Part shown: positions 27,596 to 37,926 of the stretch, in pieces
How positions within the stretch are numbered: the first letter of the stretch is position 1
How the letters are laid out: each line of letters opens with the position of its first letter
Origin: Eubacteriales Family XIII. Incertae Sedis bacterium
GTDB lineage: Bacteria > Bacillota > Clostridia > Peptostreptococcales > Anaerovoracaceae
Assembly: GCA_031272485.1 (NCBI GenBank)
Contig: JAISTV010000006.1
Location: forward strand, 1 to 64,000
Reading direction: 5' to 3'
DNA length: 64,000 bases
Translations under genes and position numbers: made by a program
Notes under the pieces: generated by a model
What the model was told of the DNA's origin: nothing
The model's input: only the letters and a program-made list of their open reading frames with translations
Database searches by the model: none

Positions 27596-27976
27596 ATGGG
27601 TAGATCATTGAAAAAAGGTCCCTTCGTAGATAAAAAGCTGCTGAAGACTATCGACGACCTGAACGCGAGAAACGAGAAGCGCATCCTGCGCACGTGGTCG
27701 CGTCCGTCCACGATATTCCCGCAGATGGTGGGACATACCATAGCCGTTCACGACGGCAGACGGCACGTGCCGGTATATATTACGGAAGATATGGTCGGAC
27801 ATCGCCTCGGCGAGTTTGCGCCGACCCGCACTTACAGAGGACACGGAAACGACAAGAGCACCAAGGTGAAGAAGACGCCCAAGCTGGATTTCTCGGCGGC
27901 GGCTACCACCACGAGCGCGCCGGCAGCGGCTGCGCCGGCTCCTGAGGCGGCTCCGGCTCCTGCGTCCGAAGAGTAG
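27596..27976 (+). CDS. rpsS: 30S ribosomal protein S19 with extra C-terminal tail
   Basis: 126 residues against about 92 in most bacteria. The S19 core is complete ([52 protein letters not shown]). After KSTKVKK come about 33 extra residues rich in Ala, Pro, Thr and Glu, ending APAPASEE. The tail is in frame, with no sign of frameshift, and the normal rplV follows 17 bp later. S19 lies in the 30S head near S13. The tail's role is unknown. Confidence 0.95.
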   Translation: MGRSLKKGPFVDKKLLKTIDDLNARNEKRILRTWSRPSTIFPQMVGHTIAVHDGRRHVPVYITEDMVGHRLGEFAPTRTYRGHGNDKSTKVKKTPKLDFSAAATTTSAPAAAAPAPEAAPAPASEE

Positions 27977-27993
27977 AAAGGGGCAGATAGAAC

Positions 27994-28329
27994 ATGGAAG
28001 CAAAAGCACTCGCAAAATATGTCAGAATGTCGCCCATCAAGCTCAAGCCCGTCGCGGAACTCGTTCGCGGCAAGGACCTGGAAGAGGCGCTCAATATCCT
28101 GAAGTTTACGCCCGGAAAAGGCGCGGAGATTATCGAGAAGGTCGTCAAGTCGGCCGCCGCAAACGCGGAGAACAACTTCGATATGAATCCGGACGACCTG
28201 TACGTGGCGGAGGTGTATGCGAACCAGGGTCCCACCATGAAGCGGTGGCGCGCGGCAGACAGAGGCCGTGCGGCTATGATTCTGAAGAGAAGCAGCCACG
28301 TTGGTGTAACGCTGAGGGAAAAGGAGTAA
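27994..28329 (+). CDS. rplV: 50S ribosomal protein L22
   Basis: 111 residues. [20 protein letters not shown] and [20 protein letters not shown], the macrolide-loop region, are typical. It is followed by rpsC after 4 bp. Confidence 0.98.
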   Translation: MEAKALAKYVRMSPIKLKPVAELVRGKDLEEALNILKFTPGKGAEIIEKVVKSAAANAENNFDMNPDDLYVAEVYANQGPTMKRWRAADRGRAAMILKRSSHVGVTLREKE

Positions 28330-28333
28330 TACG

Positions 28334-29308
28334 ATGGGTCAAAAAGTTAGCCCGCACGGGCTCAGAGTAGGAATCATCAGCGACTGGGATTCCAAGTGGT
28401 ATGCAAGCAAGAAGAACTTTGCAGACTTTCTGATCGAAGATAACGAGATCCGCGCGTTCATTAAGAAAAAGCTGTACGCGGCCGGTATCTCCAAGACCGT
28501 CATAGAACGGGCGGCGGATAACAAGATCAAGGTCACCGTCCTGACGGATAAGCCCGGCGTGATAATCGGGCGCTCGGGCACCGGCATTGACGAGCTCAAG
28601 GCGGCGCTGGAGAAGATGACGAGCAAGAAGGTCCACGTGAATATCGTGGAGGTCAGGCGTTCGGCGCTGGACGCGCAGCTGACGGCAGAGAGCGTGGCGC
28701 AGGCGCTGGAGAAGAGAATCTCTTTCCGCCGCGCTATGAAGCAGGCCATAGGCCGCACCATGAAGGAAGGCGCGAAGGGCATCAAGGTGGTGGTCTCCGG
28801 TCGTCTGGGTGGCGCGGAAATCGCTAGAAGCGAAAAGTACAACGAAGGAAACGTGCCGCTGCACACGCTCCGTGCGAATATCGACTACGGATTTGCGGAA
28901 GCGGACACGACGTACGGGAAGATAGGCGTTAAGGTCTGGATTAACCTGGGCGAGCGCTTAGAGAAGGGCCTTATGAGCCCCATCCCGCAGCAGGAGAAGG
29001 GGGATCGCAAGGGCGACCGCCGCGGTGGTGGACGCGGAAAAGCGCGCGACGGCGAACGGCCCCGGAGAGATCGCAGAGACCGTACGGGAGGACCCGGCGG
29101 CGCACGCGGTCGCAGGGACGAGGCTCCGGCCATTCCGCGCTCGGTCAATCCGAGAAAGCGCCTGAAGCCCAAGTTCGACCCGGAAGAAGAAGCAAGAAAG
29201 GCTGCGGCGGCAGCGGCTGCGGAAGCGGCGGCGGCCGGAGAAGCAGCGGAAGCACCGGCAGAGGCAGACGCAGCGCCCCAGGCCGTGGAAGCTTCCACCG
29301 AAGAATAG
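28334..29308 (+). CDS. rpsC: 30S ribosomal protein S3 with extended C-terminal tail
   Basis: 324 residues against about 210-235 in most bacteria. The core is normal: [20 protein letters not shown], a KH domain with [13 protein letters not shown], and [12 protein letters not shown]. From about residue 217 there is a basic Arg/Gly-rich segment (about 55 residues), then a Pro/Lys stretch, then an acidic Ala-rich tail ending VEASTEE. S3 lines the mRNA entry channel. The Ala/Pro/Glu tail resembles that of S19 three genes upstream. Confidence 0.95.
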   Translation: MGQKVSPHGLRVGIISDWDSKWYASKKNFADFLIEDNEIRAFIKKKLYAAGISKTVIERAADNKIKVTVLTDKPGVIIGRSGTGIDELKAALEKMTSKKVHVNIVEVRRSALDAQLTAESVAQALEKRISFRRAMKQAIGRTMKEGAKGIKVVVSGRLGGAEIARSEKYNEGNVPLHTLRANIDYGFAEADTTYGKIGVKVWINLGERLEKGLMSPIPQQEKGDRKGDRRGGGRGKARDGERPRRDRRDRTGGPGGARGRRDEAPAIPRSVNPRKRLKPKFDPEEEARKAAAAAAAEAAAAGEAAEAPAEADAAPQAVEASTEE

Positions 29309-29327
29309 AAAGGAGCCGCGGAAAACC

Positions 29328-29765
29328 ATGTTGATGCCAAAACGCGTAAAGCGCAGAAGAGTACACAGAGGGCGGATGTCGGGTGTTGCCACCAAGGGAA
29401 ACACCATCACGTACGGAAAGTACGGTCTCATAGCCCTGGAGCCCGGATGGATTAAGTCCAACCAGATAGAAGCGGCCCGTGTCGCCATGACCCGTTCCAT
29501 CCGCAGAGGCGGTAAGGTCTTTATCAAGATTTTCCCGCACAAGCCCGTTACGAAGAAGCCGGCCGAAGTCCGTATGGGTTCCGGTAAGGGCGCTCCCGAG
29601 TATTGGGTAGCCGTGGTGAAGCCCGGTCGCGTAATGTTCGAGATCGACGGCGTAACCTTTGAGCAGGCGAAGGAAGCCATGCGGCTGGCCTCGCACAAGC
29701 TCCCCATCAAGACGAAATTTGCCGTGAAGGGCGAAGAATTGATTAAGGGTGGTGAAGCAAAATGA
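29328..29765 (+). CDS. rplP: 50S ribosomal protein L16
   Basis: 145 residues. [19 protein letters not shown] and [19 protein letters not shown] are L16 signatures. AAAGGAG lies upstream. Overlaps rpmC by 4 bp. Confidence 0.98.
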   Translation: MLMPKRVKRRRVHRGRMSGVATKGNTITYGKYGLIALEPGWIKSNQIEAARVAMTRSIRRGGKVFIKIFPHKPVTKKPAEVRMGSGKGAPEYWVAVVKPGRVMFEIDGVTFEQAKEAMRLASHKLPIKTKFAVKGEELIKGGEAK

Positions 29766-29971
29766 ACCTGGATAAGATCAGAGAAATGACAGACGCCGAA
29801 CTGGAAGGCGAGCTGAAAAAAATGAAGACGGAGCTTTTCAACCTGCGCTTTCAGCATGTGACGGGGCAGCTTGAGAATCCCATCCGGTTGCGCGACGTGA
29901 AGCGCGACATAGCGCGGGTGAAAACCGTTATCCGCGAGAAGCAACTTGTTAAGGAACAGCCTGCAGGCTAA
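29762..29971 (+). CDS. rpmC: 50S ribosomal protein L29
   Basis: 69 residues. [20 protein letters not shown] and the helical block [19 protein letters not shown] are typical of L29. It overlaps rplP (ATGA). Confidence 0.97.
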   Translation: MNLDKIREMTDAELEGELKKMKTELFNLRFQHVTGQLENPIRLRDVKRDIARVKTVIREKQLVKEQPAG

Positions 29972-29989
29972 GGGAAAGGAGGATTCGCT

Positions 29990-30247
29990 GTGACTGATAG
30001 AAACAACCGCAAGACCAGAGTCGGCATAGTCGTGAGCGACAAGATGGACAAGACCATCACCGTCGCCGTCGAAGACTTCGTCCGCCATTCCCTGTATGGT
30101 AAGGCTGTGAAGCGCACGAAGAAATTCAAGGCGCACGACGAAGAGAACCAGTGTAACGTAGGCGATAAAGTCCGCATCATGGAGACGCGTCCCATATCCA
30201 AGGATAAGAGATGGCGCCTGGTGGGCATCGTCGAGAAGGTGAAGTAA
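29990..30247 (+). CDS. rpsQ: 30S ribosomal protein S17
   Basis: 85 residues with a GTG start at 29990, preceded by [28 protein letters not shown] and [20 protein letters not shown] identify S17. Confidence 0.97.
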   Translation: MTDRNNRKTRVGIVVSDKMDKTITVAVEDFVRHSLYGKAVKRTKKFKAHDEENQCNVGDKVRIMETRPISKDKRWRLVGIVEKVK

Positions 30248-30260
30248 GGAGGCGAGCCAT

Positions 30261-30629
30261 ATGATTCAGACAGAAACCAGACTGCGCGTAGCCGATAACT
30301 CGGGCGCCAAGGAACTGCTCGTCATCCGCATCCTCGGGGGCACAGGCCGCAAGTACGCGAACATAGGCGATATCATCGTTTGCACGGTGAAGGAAGCCAC
30401 GCCGGGCGGCATGGTCAAGAAGGGCGATGTGGTTCGCGCGGTGGTCGTACGGACCAGGACCGGCGCCAGAAGAGGTGACGGCAGTTACGTAAAATTCGAC
30501 CAGAACGCCGCCGTGATCATCAAAGATGACAAGACGCCCGTCGGTACCCGTATTTTCGGGCCGGTGGCAAGGGAACTCCGCGAAAAGAGCTTTATGAGAA
30601 TCGTATCGCTCGCTCCGGAAGTACTGTAG
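30261..30629 (+). CDS. rplN: 50S ribosomal protein L14
   Basis: 122 residues. [20 protein letters not shown] and [20 protein letters not shown] are L14 signatures. It follows rpsQ by 13 bp, with AAGGAGG before the start. Confidence 0.98.
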   Translation: MIQTETRLRVADNSGAKELLVIRILGGTGRKYANIGDIIVCTVKEATPGGMVKKGDVVRAVVVRTRTGARRGDGSYVKFDQNAAVIIKDDKTPVGTRIFGPVARELREKSFMRIVSLAPEVL

Positions 30630-30655
30630 CAGGGTTTTCATAACGGAGGCAGAAA

Positions 30656-30961
30656 ATGCGAATCAAAAAAGATGATACCGTGATGGTTATCACGGGGAAA
30701 GACAAGGGGAAGCACGGAAAAGTGCTGAAGGTCTACCCGAAAAAGAACACCCTCATAGTCGAGGGATGTAATATGCAGACCAAACACCAGAAGCAGACCC
30801 GCACCATGCGTGCGGAGATCAAGCGCCAGGAAGGCCCCATCCATGTTTCGAACGTCATGTACTATGACCCGAAGGAGAAGGCGCCCACCCGTGTGGGTTT
30901 CAAGTTTGAAGACGGCCGGAAGATTCGGGTATCGAAGAAGACCGGCAGCGTAATCGACTGA
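30656..30961 (+). CDS. rplX: 50S ribosomal protein L24
   Basis: 101 residues. The KOW motif ([20 protein letters not shown]) starts near residue 4. It is followed by rplE after 17 bp. Confidence 0.97.
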   Translation: MRIKKDDTVMVITGKDKGKHGKVLKVYPKKNTLIVEGCNMQTKHQKQTRTMRAEIKRQEGPIHVSNVMYYDPKEKAPTRVGFKFEDGRKIRVSKKTGSVID

Positions 30962-30978
30962 GAAAGGAGGAAACCGGA

Positions 30979-31521
30979 TTGTCAGCGAGATTAAGAGAAA
31001 TCTATAAGAACGAAGTTTTTGGTTCCCTCAAGGAGAAGTTCGCTTATCCGAACCCCATGCAGGTTCCCAAGCTCGAAAAGATTACCATAAACATGGGCCT
31101 CGGCGAAGCGAAGGACAACGCCAAGATGATGGAAACAGCCGTGGAGGAATTGGCGCTTATCAGCGGACAGCGCCCCGTGGTTACCAAGGCGAGAAAGTCC
31201 ATTGCCAACTTCAAGGTGCGCTCGGGCATGCCCGTAGGGTGCAAGGTGACGCTCCGCGGCGACAACATGTATGTGTTTGCCGATAAGTTCTTCAACATAG
31301 TCCTGCCGCGCGTGCGCGACTTCAAGGGCGTTTCGAAGAACTCCTTCGACGGCAGAGGCAACTACTCCGTAGGCCTAAAGGAGCAATCCATCTTCCCGGA
31401 AATCGTCTACGACAAGGTAGACAAGATCAAGGGCATGAACATTATATTTACGACGACGGCTAAGACGGACGAGGAAGCGCAGGAACTCCTGAAGCTGCTC
31501 GGCATGCCGTTCGAAAAGTAG
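30979..31521 (+). CDS. rplE: 50S ribosomal protein L5
   Basis: 180 residues with a TTG start at 30979, preceded by [41 protein letters not shown] and [15 protein letters not shown] are L5 blocks. L5 binds 5S rRNA. Confidence 0.97.
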   Translation: MSARLREIYKNEVFGSLKEKFAYPNPMQVPKLEKITINMGLGEAKDNAKMMETAVEELALISGQRPVVTKARKSIANFKVRSGMPVGCKVTLRGDNMYVFADKFFNIVLPRVRDFKGVSKNSFDGRGNYSVGLKEQSIFPEIVYDKVDKIKGMNIIFTTTAKTDEEAQELLKLLGMPFEK

Positions 31522-31530
31522 GAGGGAAAC

Positions 31531-31716
31531 ATGGCCAAGACATCTCTCAAAGTAAAACAGCAGCGGAAACCCAAGTATCCGACGAGAGCTTATACCAGAT
31601 GCAGGATTTGCGGACGGCCCCATTCTGTTCTCAAGAAGTACGGGATCTGCAGAATCTGCTTCCGGGAGCTTGCGTATAAAGGCGAGATACCCGGCGTGAA
31701 GAAAGCCAGCTGGTAG
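31531..31716 (+). CDS. rpsZ: 30S ribosomal protein S14, zinc-binding type
   Basis: 61 residues, the short zinc-ribbon form. The four cysteines are in [20 protein letters not shown] (CxxC, 12 residues, CxxC). This form is common in Gram-positive bacteria. Confidence 0.97.
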   Translation: MAKTSLKVKQQRKPKYPTRAYTRCRICGRPHSVLKKYGICRICFRELAYKGEIPGVKKASW

Positions 31717-31734
31717 AAAGGAGGCGTAAGACCC

Positions 31735-32133
31735 ATGACTATGACGGATCCCATTGCGGATATGCTCACACGGATCAGAAACGCGAACACGGTCGGGCAT
31801 ACGACGGTAGACGTGCCTGCTTCCAAGATGAAGAAGTCCATAGCCGGCATCTTAAGCGATGAAGGTTACATACAAGGTTACGATGTGATAGATGACAACA
31901 AGCAGGGTACCATCCGGATTCAGATGAAGTACGGAGCGGACAAGGAAAAGGTCATCAGCGGCATCAAGAAGATCAGCAAGCCCGGTCTGAAAGTGTACGC
32001 GAAGGCGGAAGATGTGCCGCGCGTGCTCGGCGGGCTCGGAATCGCCATTATCTCCACGTCCAAGGGCGTGATAAGCGATAAAGAGGCGCGGCGCCTCGGC
32101 ATCGGCGGCGAAGTCATCTGTTACGTTTGGTAG
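31735..32133 (+). CDS. rpsH: 30S ribosomal protein S8
   Basis: 132 residues. [18 protein letters not shown] and the C-terminal [20 protein letters not shown] are S8 signatures. S8 represses some spc operons by binding their mRNA; no such site was sought here. Confidence 0.97.
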   Translation: MTMTDPIADMLTRIRNANTVGHTTVDVPASKMKKSIAGILSDEGYIQGYDVIDDNKQGTIRIQMKYGADKEKVISGIKKISKPGLKVYAKAEDVPRVLGGLGIAIISTSKGVISDKEARRLGIGGEVICYVW

Positions 32134-32143
32134 GAGGAAGGAA

Positions 32144-32689
32144 ATGTCAAGAATCGGAAAACTCCCGGTGACAGTTCCCGCCGGCGTAGATGTGAAAATC
32201 GCTGCGGATAATCTGGTCACCGTGAAGGGACCTAAGGGCGAACTGTCCGAAAAGATCTCCGAGAAAATCGGAGTGGAACTGAAAGATGGCGTCATTTACG
32301 TAACGCGCGGAAATGACGAGAAGGAAAGCCGGTCGCTGCACGGGCTGTCCCGCACCCTGATCTTTAACATGGTCACGGGCGTGTCGGACGGGTTCGAGCG
32401 CAGGCTGGACATCAACGGCGTGGGCTACCGTGCCGAGAAGAAGGGCAAGAACCTGGTTCTGTCCCTCGGTTACTCCCATCCCGTGGAACTCCCGGATCCC
32501 GCAGGGATCGAGACGGAGACCCCGAGCAACACGGAAATTGTCGTGCGCGGCATAGACAAGGCGCTCGTGGGAAATTATGCGGCCATCATCCGCGGTTGGA
32601 GACCGCCGGAACCCTATAAGGGCAAGGGCGTCAAGTATCGCGAAGAAGTGATCCGCAGACGTGAAGGCAAATCCGGTGTGAAGGGCTGA
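32144..32689 (+). CDS. rplF: 50S ribosomal protein L6
   Basis: 181 residues. [19 protein letters not shown] and the C-terminal [20 protein letters not shown] are conserved L6 blocks. Confidence 0.98.
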   Translation: MSRIGKLPVTVPAGVDVKIAADNLVTVKGPKGELSEKISEKIGVELKDGVIYVTRGNDEKESRSLHGLSRTLIFNMVTGVSDGFERRLDINGVGYRAEKKGKNLVLSLGYSHPVELPDPAGIETETPSNTEIVVRGIDKALVGNYAAIIRGWRPPEPYKGKGVKYREEVIRRREGKSGVKG

Positions 32690-32703
32690 GAAAGGAGCGA
32701 GAC

Positions 32704-33069
32704 ATGGCAAAACAGAGCAGAAATGATAAGCGGCTTGTCCGTCACGCGCGCGTTCGGCAGAACCTCTCCGGTACGCCGGATAAACCCAGAATGTGCGTAT
32801 ACCGCAGCCTGAAGAACATCTCCGTACAGATTATCGACGATGTGAACGGGCACACGCTGGCGGCGGCCTCCACTCTCGACAAGGAGATCAAGGCGCAGGC
32901 GGCGTACGGCGGAAACAAGGATGCCGCAAAACTCGTCGGCGAGGCCATAGGCAAGAAGGCGGTCGAGAAGGGCATCAGCGAAGTAGCATTCGACAGAGGC
33001 GGCTTCCTGTATCACGGACGTGTGAAGGAATTGGCCGACGGCGCGCGCAGCGCAGGTCTGAAGTTTTAA
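32704..33069 (+). CDS. rplR: 50S ribosomal protein L18
   Basis: 121 residues. [20 protein letters not shown] and [20 protein letters not shown] identify L18, a 5S rRNA-binding protein. AAAGGAG precedes the start. Confidence 0.98.
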   Translation: MAKQSRNDKRLVRHARVRQNLSGTPDKPRMCVYRSLKNISVQIIDDVNGHTLAAASTLDKEIKAQAAYGGNKDAAKLVGEAIGKKAVEKGISEVAFDRGGFLYHGRVKELADGARSAGLKF

Positions 33070-33084
33070 CGGAGGTTTACGAGT

Positions 33085-33594
33085 ATGCAGCGAAAGAATA
33101 CGATCGACGCTTCGGCCATGGAGCTGAAAGAATCCATAGTAAACATCCGGCGCGTAGCCAAGACCGTTAAGGGCGGCCGCAACATGCGGTTCTCCGTCAC
33201 GGTGGTGGTAGGCGATGAGGCCGGCCACGTAGGCGTGGGTCTGGGCAAGGCAAGAGAAATTCCGGAAGCCGTACGCAAGGCCATAGAAGACGCGAAGAAA
33301 AAGCTCATCTATGTACCGACCGTGGGCACCACCATTCCGCATCGCGTCACGGGAATCTTTGGCGCCGGCAAGGTGGTCATCATGCCCGGTCGCGAGGGTA
33401 CCGGCGTTATCGCCGGCTCGTCCGTCCGTACGGTGCTCGAACTTGCGGGCGTCAAGGATGTGCGTGCCAAGTCCATCGGGTCGAACAACGCCGGCAACAT
33501 GGCAAACGCGACCATAGAGGGACTCAAGGACCTGAAGACGGTCGAGCAGATCAGCCGTCTGCGCGGTAAGACTAAGGAAGAGATATTAAGTTAG
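33085..33594 (+). CDS. rpsE: 30S ribosomal protein S5
   Basis: 169 residues. The double-stranded RNA-binding region ([20 protein letters not shown]) and [19 protein letters not shown] are S5 signatures. Confidence 0.98.
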   Translation: MQRKNTIDASAMELKESIVNIRRVAKTVKGGRNMRFSVTVVVGDEAGHVGVGLGKAREIPEAVRKAIEDAKKKLIYVPTVGTTIPHRVTGIFGAGKVVIMPGREGTGVIAGSSVRTVLELAGVKDVRAKSIGSNNAGNMANATIEGLKDLKTVEQISRLRGKTKEEILS

Positions 33595-33607
33595 GAGGGA
33601 GGATGCC

Positions 33608-33799
33608 ATGGCTAAGGCAGCAGAAAAAACGATCAAGATAACCTTGACCAAGAGCCCCATCGGGTCCACTCCCGCTCAGAAGAAAGTGGTAGCCGCGCTG
33701 GGACTTCGGAAGATGCATCAGACGGTAGAGCTTGTGGACAGCCCGGTAACGCGGGGCGCGGTGAACAAGGTCGCGCACTTGCTGACGGTTAAGGAGTAA
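33608..33799 (+). CDS. rpmD: 50S ribosomal protein L30
   Basis: 63 residues. [20 protein letters not shown] and [16 protein letters not shown] are typical of L30. It is followed by rplO after 5 bp. Confidence 0.96.
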   Translation: MAKAAEKTIKITLTKSPIGSTPAQKKVVAALGLRKMHQTVELVDSPVTRGAVNKVAHLLTVKE

Positions 33800-33804
33800 G
33801 AATT

Positions 33805-34245
33805 ATGAGATTACATGAATTGAAAGCGCCTCCGGGAGCGAGTAAAGCTCCTAAGAGGAAGGGTCGCGGAACGGCGACCGGCCAGGGCAAGACTGCCGGA
33901 CGCGGTCAGGACGGACAGAAGTCCAGAAGCGGCGGCGGCGTGCGCCTCGGTTTCGAGGGCGGCCAGATGCCCCTTTACCGTCGTACCCCGAAGCGCGGCT
34001 TCAACAATAAGTGGCGTGTGGAGTTTGAAATCGTGAACGTAGAAGCGCTGAACCGTTTCGATGCGGGCACGGAAGTTACGCCGGAGCTGCTCGTCGAAAG
34101 CGGGCTGATTCGCAAGCCGAAGAACGGCGTGAAGGTTCTCGGAAACGGGACGCTCGAGAAGAAACTCACCGTGAAGGCGCATAAGTTCAGCCAGAAAGCG
34201 GTGGAGCAGATTACAGCCGCAGGCGGCGCTGTAGAGGAAATCTAA
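33805..34245 (+). CDS. rplO: 50S ribosomal protein L15
   Basis: 146 residues. [20 protein letters not shown] and [16 protein letters not shown] are L15 blocks. secY begins 2 bp after its stop. Confidence 0.97.
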   Translation: MRLHELKAPPGASKAPKRKGRGTATGQGKTAGRGQDGQKSRSGGGVRLGFEGGQMPLYRRTPKRGFNNKWRVEFEIVNVEALNRFDAGTEVTPELLVESGLIRKPKNGVKVLGNGTLEKKLTVKAHKFSQKAVEQITAAGGAVEEI

Positions 34246-34247
34246 TT

Positions 34248-35546
34248 ATGGGAATGCTGGAAACGTTAGCAAAAGCATGGAAGATACCCGAGCTCCGTAA
34301 GAAAATTGTCTTTACGGTTCTCATGATCGCAGTCTTCCGCATCGGGTCGAACATCCCGGTGCCGGGCATGGATCGGGCGCTTCTGGAGGATGTGTTTCAG
34401 GAAGGCCAGGGCCTCTTCGAGATCTTTGACTTGTTCTCGGGCGGTTCCTTTCAGAACTTCACCATATTCGCTTTGAGTATCACGCCGTATATTACGGCAT
34501 CCATTATCCTGAATCTGCTTACTATAGCCATACCCGCTCTGGAGAATCTGGCGCGGCAAGGCACGGAGGGCAGAAAGAAAATCGCACAAATTACGCGCTA
34601 TCTGACGGTAGCGCTTGGCCTTTTACAGGCTGTCGGTCTGACGTTCGGCCTCTTTAGGGGCGCCATCGTTCCGGCCGGCACCACGGGGCAGAACGTGCTG
34701 AATGTCACCTTGATTATTCTCACGCTCACGGCGGGTACCGCTTTCCTCATGTGGCTCGGCGAGCAGATCAACGAGTACGGCGTAGGAAACGGCATATCGC
34801 TCCTGATTTTCGCGGGCATAGTCTGCCGGATTCCGGCGGCCATAGGCGGGGCGCTGCGTACCTACAGCAACCACGGTATCAGCATCGTTTCGCTCATCCT
34901 GTTCTGCGCGTTTGCGCTGGTGGTCATAGTGGGCACCATCCTCGTGCAGCAGGGCCAGCGGCGCATTCCGGTGCAGTACGCCAAGCGCGTGGTGGGCAGA
35001 AAGATGTACGGCGGGCAGAACACGCACATTCCGCTGAAGGTAAACCAGGCGGGCGTTATCCCCGTTATCTTCGCGCTTTCGCTGCTGCAGTTCCCGCTCA
35101 CCATTACGTACTTCCTGAAGAGCACCAGCGGGTTCTCGCACTTCGTGAATAAGTACCTGTCTCCGTCGGGAGACCCGGGCGTATGGATTTACTGCGCGTT
35201 TAACGTGGTACTGATTATCTTCTTCACGTATTTCTACACGGCCATTACGTTCAACGTAAACGAGGTCTCGGAGAATATGCGTGCAAACGGCGGGTTCATT
35301 CCGGGCATCCGTCCCGGCAGAGCCACGGTGGACTACCTCGGTCGCGTCATGTCGCGTGTCACGTTCGTGGGGGCGCTGTTCCTCGCGGCCATAGCCACGC
35401 TGCCTTACCTGATCAACCTGGCATCGCCCAACCTGAACATTCGCTTCGGCGGAACGGCGCTGCTGATTGTTGTGGGTGTCGCGCTTGACACCATGAAACA
35501 GATAGAAAATCAAATGGTCATGAGAAATTACAGGGGGTTCCTCTAA
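34248..35546 (+). CDS. secY: protein translocase subunit SecY
   Basis: 432 residues, the channel-forming subunit of the Sec translocon, with about ten membrane segments. Typical blocks are RKKIVFTVLMIAVFRIGSNI, the plug region GGSFQNFTIFALSITPYITA, GQRRIPVQYAKRVVGRKMYG and GGFIPGIRPGRATVDYLGRV. It lies in the spc operon between rplO and adk. SecE and SecG are not in the window. Confidence 0.98.
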   Translation: MGMLETLAKAWKIPELRKKIVFTVLMIAVFRIGSNIPVPGMDRALLEDVFQEGQGLFEIFDLFSGGSFQNFTIFALSITPYITASIILNLLTIAIPALENLARQGTEGRKKIAQITRYLTVALGLLQAVGLTFGLFRGAIVPAGTTGQNVLNVTLIILTLTAGTAFLMWLGEQINEYGVGNGISLLIFAGIVCRIPAAIGGALRTYSNHGISIVSLILFCAFALVVIVGTILVQQGQRRIPVQYAKRVVGRKMYGGQNTHIPLKVNQAGVIPVIFALSLLQFPLTITYFLKSTSGFSHFVNKYLSPSGDPGVWIYCAFNVVLIIFFTYFYTAITFNVNEVSENMRANGGFIPGIRPGRATVDYLGRVMSRVTFVGALFLAAIATLPYLINLASPNLNIRFGGTALLIVVGVALDTMKQIENQMVMRNYRGFL

Positions 35547-35547
35547 G

Positions 35548-36192
35548 ATGAAGAGAATCATTTTGCTCGGCCCTCCGGGGTCCGGAAAAGGTACCATGTC
35601 GGAACTCATCAAGCTGGACTACGAACTGCCGACCATCTCCACGGGCGACATCCTCAGGAAGAACGTCGCGCTGGGAACCGACCTGGGCAAGCAGGCCAAG
35701 GCGTTCATGGAGAAGGGCGAGCTCGTACCGGACAGCCTGATTCTTGACCTGATTGCGGCCCGTCTGGAAGAAGACGACGCGAAGAACGGCTACCTGCTGG
35801 ACGGCTTCCCGCGGAACACCGCGCAGGCGGATGCGCTCGGCGAGATGCTGGCCAAGGCCGGCGGACAGATAGACCATGCGATTTACCTGGCCGTTCCGGA
35901 TGAGGTGCTCATTTCGCGGATTACGAGCCGGCGGGTGTGCAGTGTTTGCGGCGCTACGTACAACACCATTACCAAGCCGCCCAAGGAAGAAGACACCTGT
36001 GACGTTTGCGGCGGAGAGGTAATCCAACGCGCCGACGACACGGAGGAGACGGCAAGAAACCGCCTCGAAGTGTATAACAACGAAACCCACCCATTGGTGG
36101 AATACTACCAGGGTAAGGGCATATTATCGGAGATTTCCGCGGACGCGCCTCTCGAGGACGTCTACGAAAAGATCCAGGCAGTGCTGGGATAA
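35548..36192 (+). CDS. adk: adenylate kinase, zinc-lid type
   Basis: 214 residues. It interconverts ATP plus AMP and two ADP. The P-loop is GPPGSGKGTMSEL; LLDGFPRN is conserved. The lid carries CSVCG and CDVCG, four cysteines that bind zinc, as in many Gram-positive enzymes. It begins one base after the secY stop. Confidence 0.98.
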   Translation: MKRIILLGPPGSGKGTMSELIKLDYELPTISTGDILRKNVALGTDLGKQAKAFMEKGELVPDSLILDLIAARLEEDDAKNGYLLDGFPRNTAQADALGEMLAKAGGQIDHAIYLAVPDEVLISRITSRRVCSVCGATYNTITKPPKEEDTCDVCGGEVIQRADDTEETARNRLEVYNNETHPLVEYYQGKGILSEISADAPLEDVYEKIQAVLG

Positions 36193-36196
36193 AAAC

Positions 36197-36967
36197 ATGA
36201 TTCTTCTCAAGACAAGAGAAGAGATAGAGCAGATGAAGGTCCCCGCCAGGGTGACGGGGAGCATTCTGTTCGAGCTGAGAGAATTCATAAAGCCGGGCAT
36301 CAGCACGAAGGACATAGACGACTTCGTGGTGGAGCGAATCCGGCAGGCGGGTATGACAGCGAGCTTTTTGGGATACAACGGGTTCCCGGCGAGCTGCTGT
36401 ACCTCCGTGAATGAGGAGATTGTTCACGGGATACCGGATGCTTCGCGCATCCTTAAGGAAGGCGATATCGTGAGCGTGGACGTGGGTACCACCGGCGGCG
36501 GATGGGTTTCCGACGCGGCGCGGACCTACCCCGTGGGCACGGTGAGCGAAGAGGCAGCCCGTCTCATGGACACCTGCAAGCGGAGTTTCTTCGCGGGACT
36601 GGCGCACTGCCGGGTGGGCTACCGGCTCTCGGACATAGGCAGCGCCATACAGGATGTCGTGGAGGCGGACGGGTTTTCCGTGGTGCGGGACTTCGTGGGA
36701 CACGGCGTAGGTCGGGACATGCACGAGGATCCGCAGGTGAAAAACTACGGGGCGCCGAACAAGGGACCTAAGCTTATGGCAGGCATGACCCTTGCTATTG
36801 AACCGATGATTAACGCCGGAACTTACGAAACCGAGGTTCTGCTGAATAACTGGACTGCCGTGGCTACGGACGGAAAGCTGTCCGCGCATTACGAGAACAC
36901 GGTGGTCATTACGGAGGAAGATCCGCTGGTGATTACATTGGACGAAAGGGAAGGGACAGGAGTGTAA
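36197..36967 (+). CDS. map: methionine aminopeptidase, type I
   Basis: 256 residues. It removes the initiator Met from nascent proteins. The two-metal site is intact: VSVDVGT, VSDAARTYPVG, GHGVGRDMHE, AIEPMI and YENTVVIT supply the Asp, Asp, His, Glu and Glu ligands. The substrate His is in NEEIVHGIPD. It is 4 bp after adk. Confidence 0.98.
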   Translation: MILLKTREEIEQMKVPARVTGSILFELREFIKPGISTKDIDDFVVERIRQAGMTASFLGYNGFPASCCTSVNEEIVHGIPDASRILKEGDIVSVDVGTTGGGWVSDAARTYPVGTVSEEAARLMDTCKRSFFAGLAHCRVGYRLSDIGSAIQDVVEADGFSVVRDFVGHGVGRDMHEDPQVKNYGAPNKGPKLMAGMTLAIEPMINAGTYETEVLLNNWTAVATDGKLSAHYENTVVITEEDPLVITLDEREGTGV

Positions 36968-36970
36968 CGT

Positions 36971-37189
36971 ATGGCCAAAAAGGACGTCATCGAGGTGATG
37001 GGCACCGTAGTGGAGGCACAGCCGAATGCGATGTTTATCGTGAAGCTGGAGAACGGGCATCAGATCCTGGCGCATATCTCGGGGAAGATCCGGATGAACT
37101 TCATCCGCATCATGCCGGGGGACCGCGTGAAAGTGGAGCTGTCGCCGTATGACCTGACAAGAGGAAGAATCACGTGGCGTGATAAGTAG
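36971..37189 (+). CDS. infA: translation initiation factor IF-1
   Basis: 72 residues, an OB fold. [39 protein letters not shown] and [11 protein letters not shown] are IF-1 signatures. It is 3 bp after map. An internal promoter begins at its stop codon. Confidence 0.98.
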   Translation: MAKKDVIEVMGTVVEAQPNAMFIVKLENGHQILAHISGKIRMNFIRIMPGDRVKVELSPYDLTRGRITWRDK

Positions 37190-37218
37190 TTGAAAAGCGT
37201 AAATTCGTTTGATATAAT
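37190..37218 (+). promoter_or_regulatory. internal promoter for rpmJ-rpsM-rpsK-rpsD-rpoA-rplQ
   Basis: TTGAAA (37190-37195), a 17-bp spacer and TATAAT (37213-37218), preceded by TGA so that the -10 is extended. It starts right after the infA stop and gives the alpha operon its own promoter. Confidence 0.75.
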
Positions 37219-37274
37219 AATTATTCGCGCGAACGCGCGAAGTGAAAGATTGCGGAATAGAAAGGATTATAGCC

Positions 37275-37388
37275 ATGAAGGTTAGAACTTCAGTAAAGCC
37301 GATTTGCGAGAAGTGCAAAGTAATCAAGAGAAAAGGCAGAGTGATGATCATCTGCGAGAACCCCAAGCACAAGCAGCGCCAGGGTTAA
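37275..37388 (+). CDS. rpmJ: 50S ribosomal protein L36
   Basis: 37 residues, [20 protein letters not shown] and onward to KHKQRQG. The zinc ligands are Cys11, Cys14, Cys27 and His32. AAAGGA lies upstream. It sits in the usual place between infA and rpsM. Confidence 0.96.
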   Translation: MKVRTSVKPICEKCKVIKRKGRVMIICENPKHKQRQG

Positions 37389-37520
37389 TTTTCGTTTGTT
37401 TGAATCACGCTAGCGGGCGCGGCTACGGCCTTATCGTCGGGAGATGAGGAGGCTGCCCGGAGGGTGTGCTTTCATATATTGTTTGTAAAACATTAAGACA
37501 GATAACAGGAGGAGAAACAT

Positions 37521-37892
37521 ATGGCTCGTATAGCCGGTGTGGACTTGCCAAGAGAAAAAAGGATTGAAATAGGCCTTACGTATATTTACGGGATCGGCCG
37601 CACGACTGCGAATGAAATTCTCAGGAAAGCGGAAGTAAACCCGGACATCCGCGTAAAGGATCTGTCGGAAGAGGATGCCGGTAAAATCCGCAAAATCATC
37701 GACAGCGAATACAGCGTGGAAGGTGATCTGAGAAGAGACGTAAGCCTGAACATTAAGCGTCTGATGGAAATCGGCTGCTATCGCGGCATCCGTCACAGGA
37801 GAGGTCTCCCCGTTCGCGGGCAGAACACCAAGACGAACGCCCGCACGAGAAAAGGCCCGAAGAAGACCGTCGGTCGGAAGAAGAAGAGCTAA
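37521..37892 (+). CDS. rpsM: 30S ribosomal protein S13
   Basis: 123 residues. [20 protein letters not shown] and [20 protein letters not shown] are S13 signatures. The 132-bp gap after rpmJ shows no gene. AGGAGG precedes the start. Confidence 0.98.
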   Translation: MARIAGVDLPREKRIEIGLTYIYGIGRTTANEILRKAEVNPDIRVKDLSEEDAGKIRKIIDSEYSVEGDLRRDVSLNIKRLMEIGCYRGIRHRRGLPVRGQNTKTNARTRKGPKKTVGRKKKS

Positions 37893-37926
37893 GGGCTTTT
37901 GAGCGGAATACGGAGGAACGAAGTTT

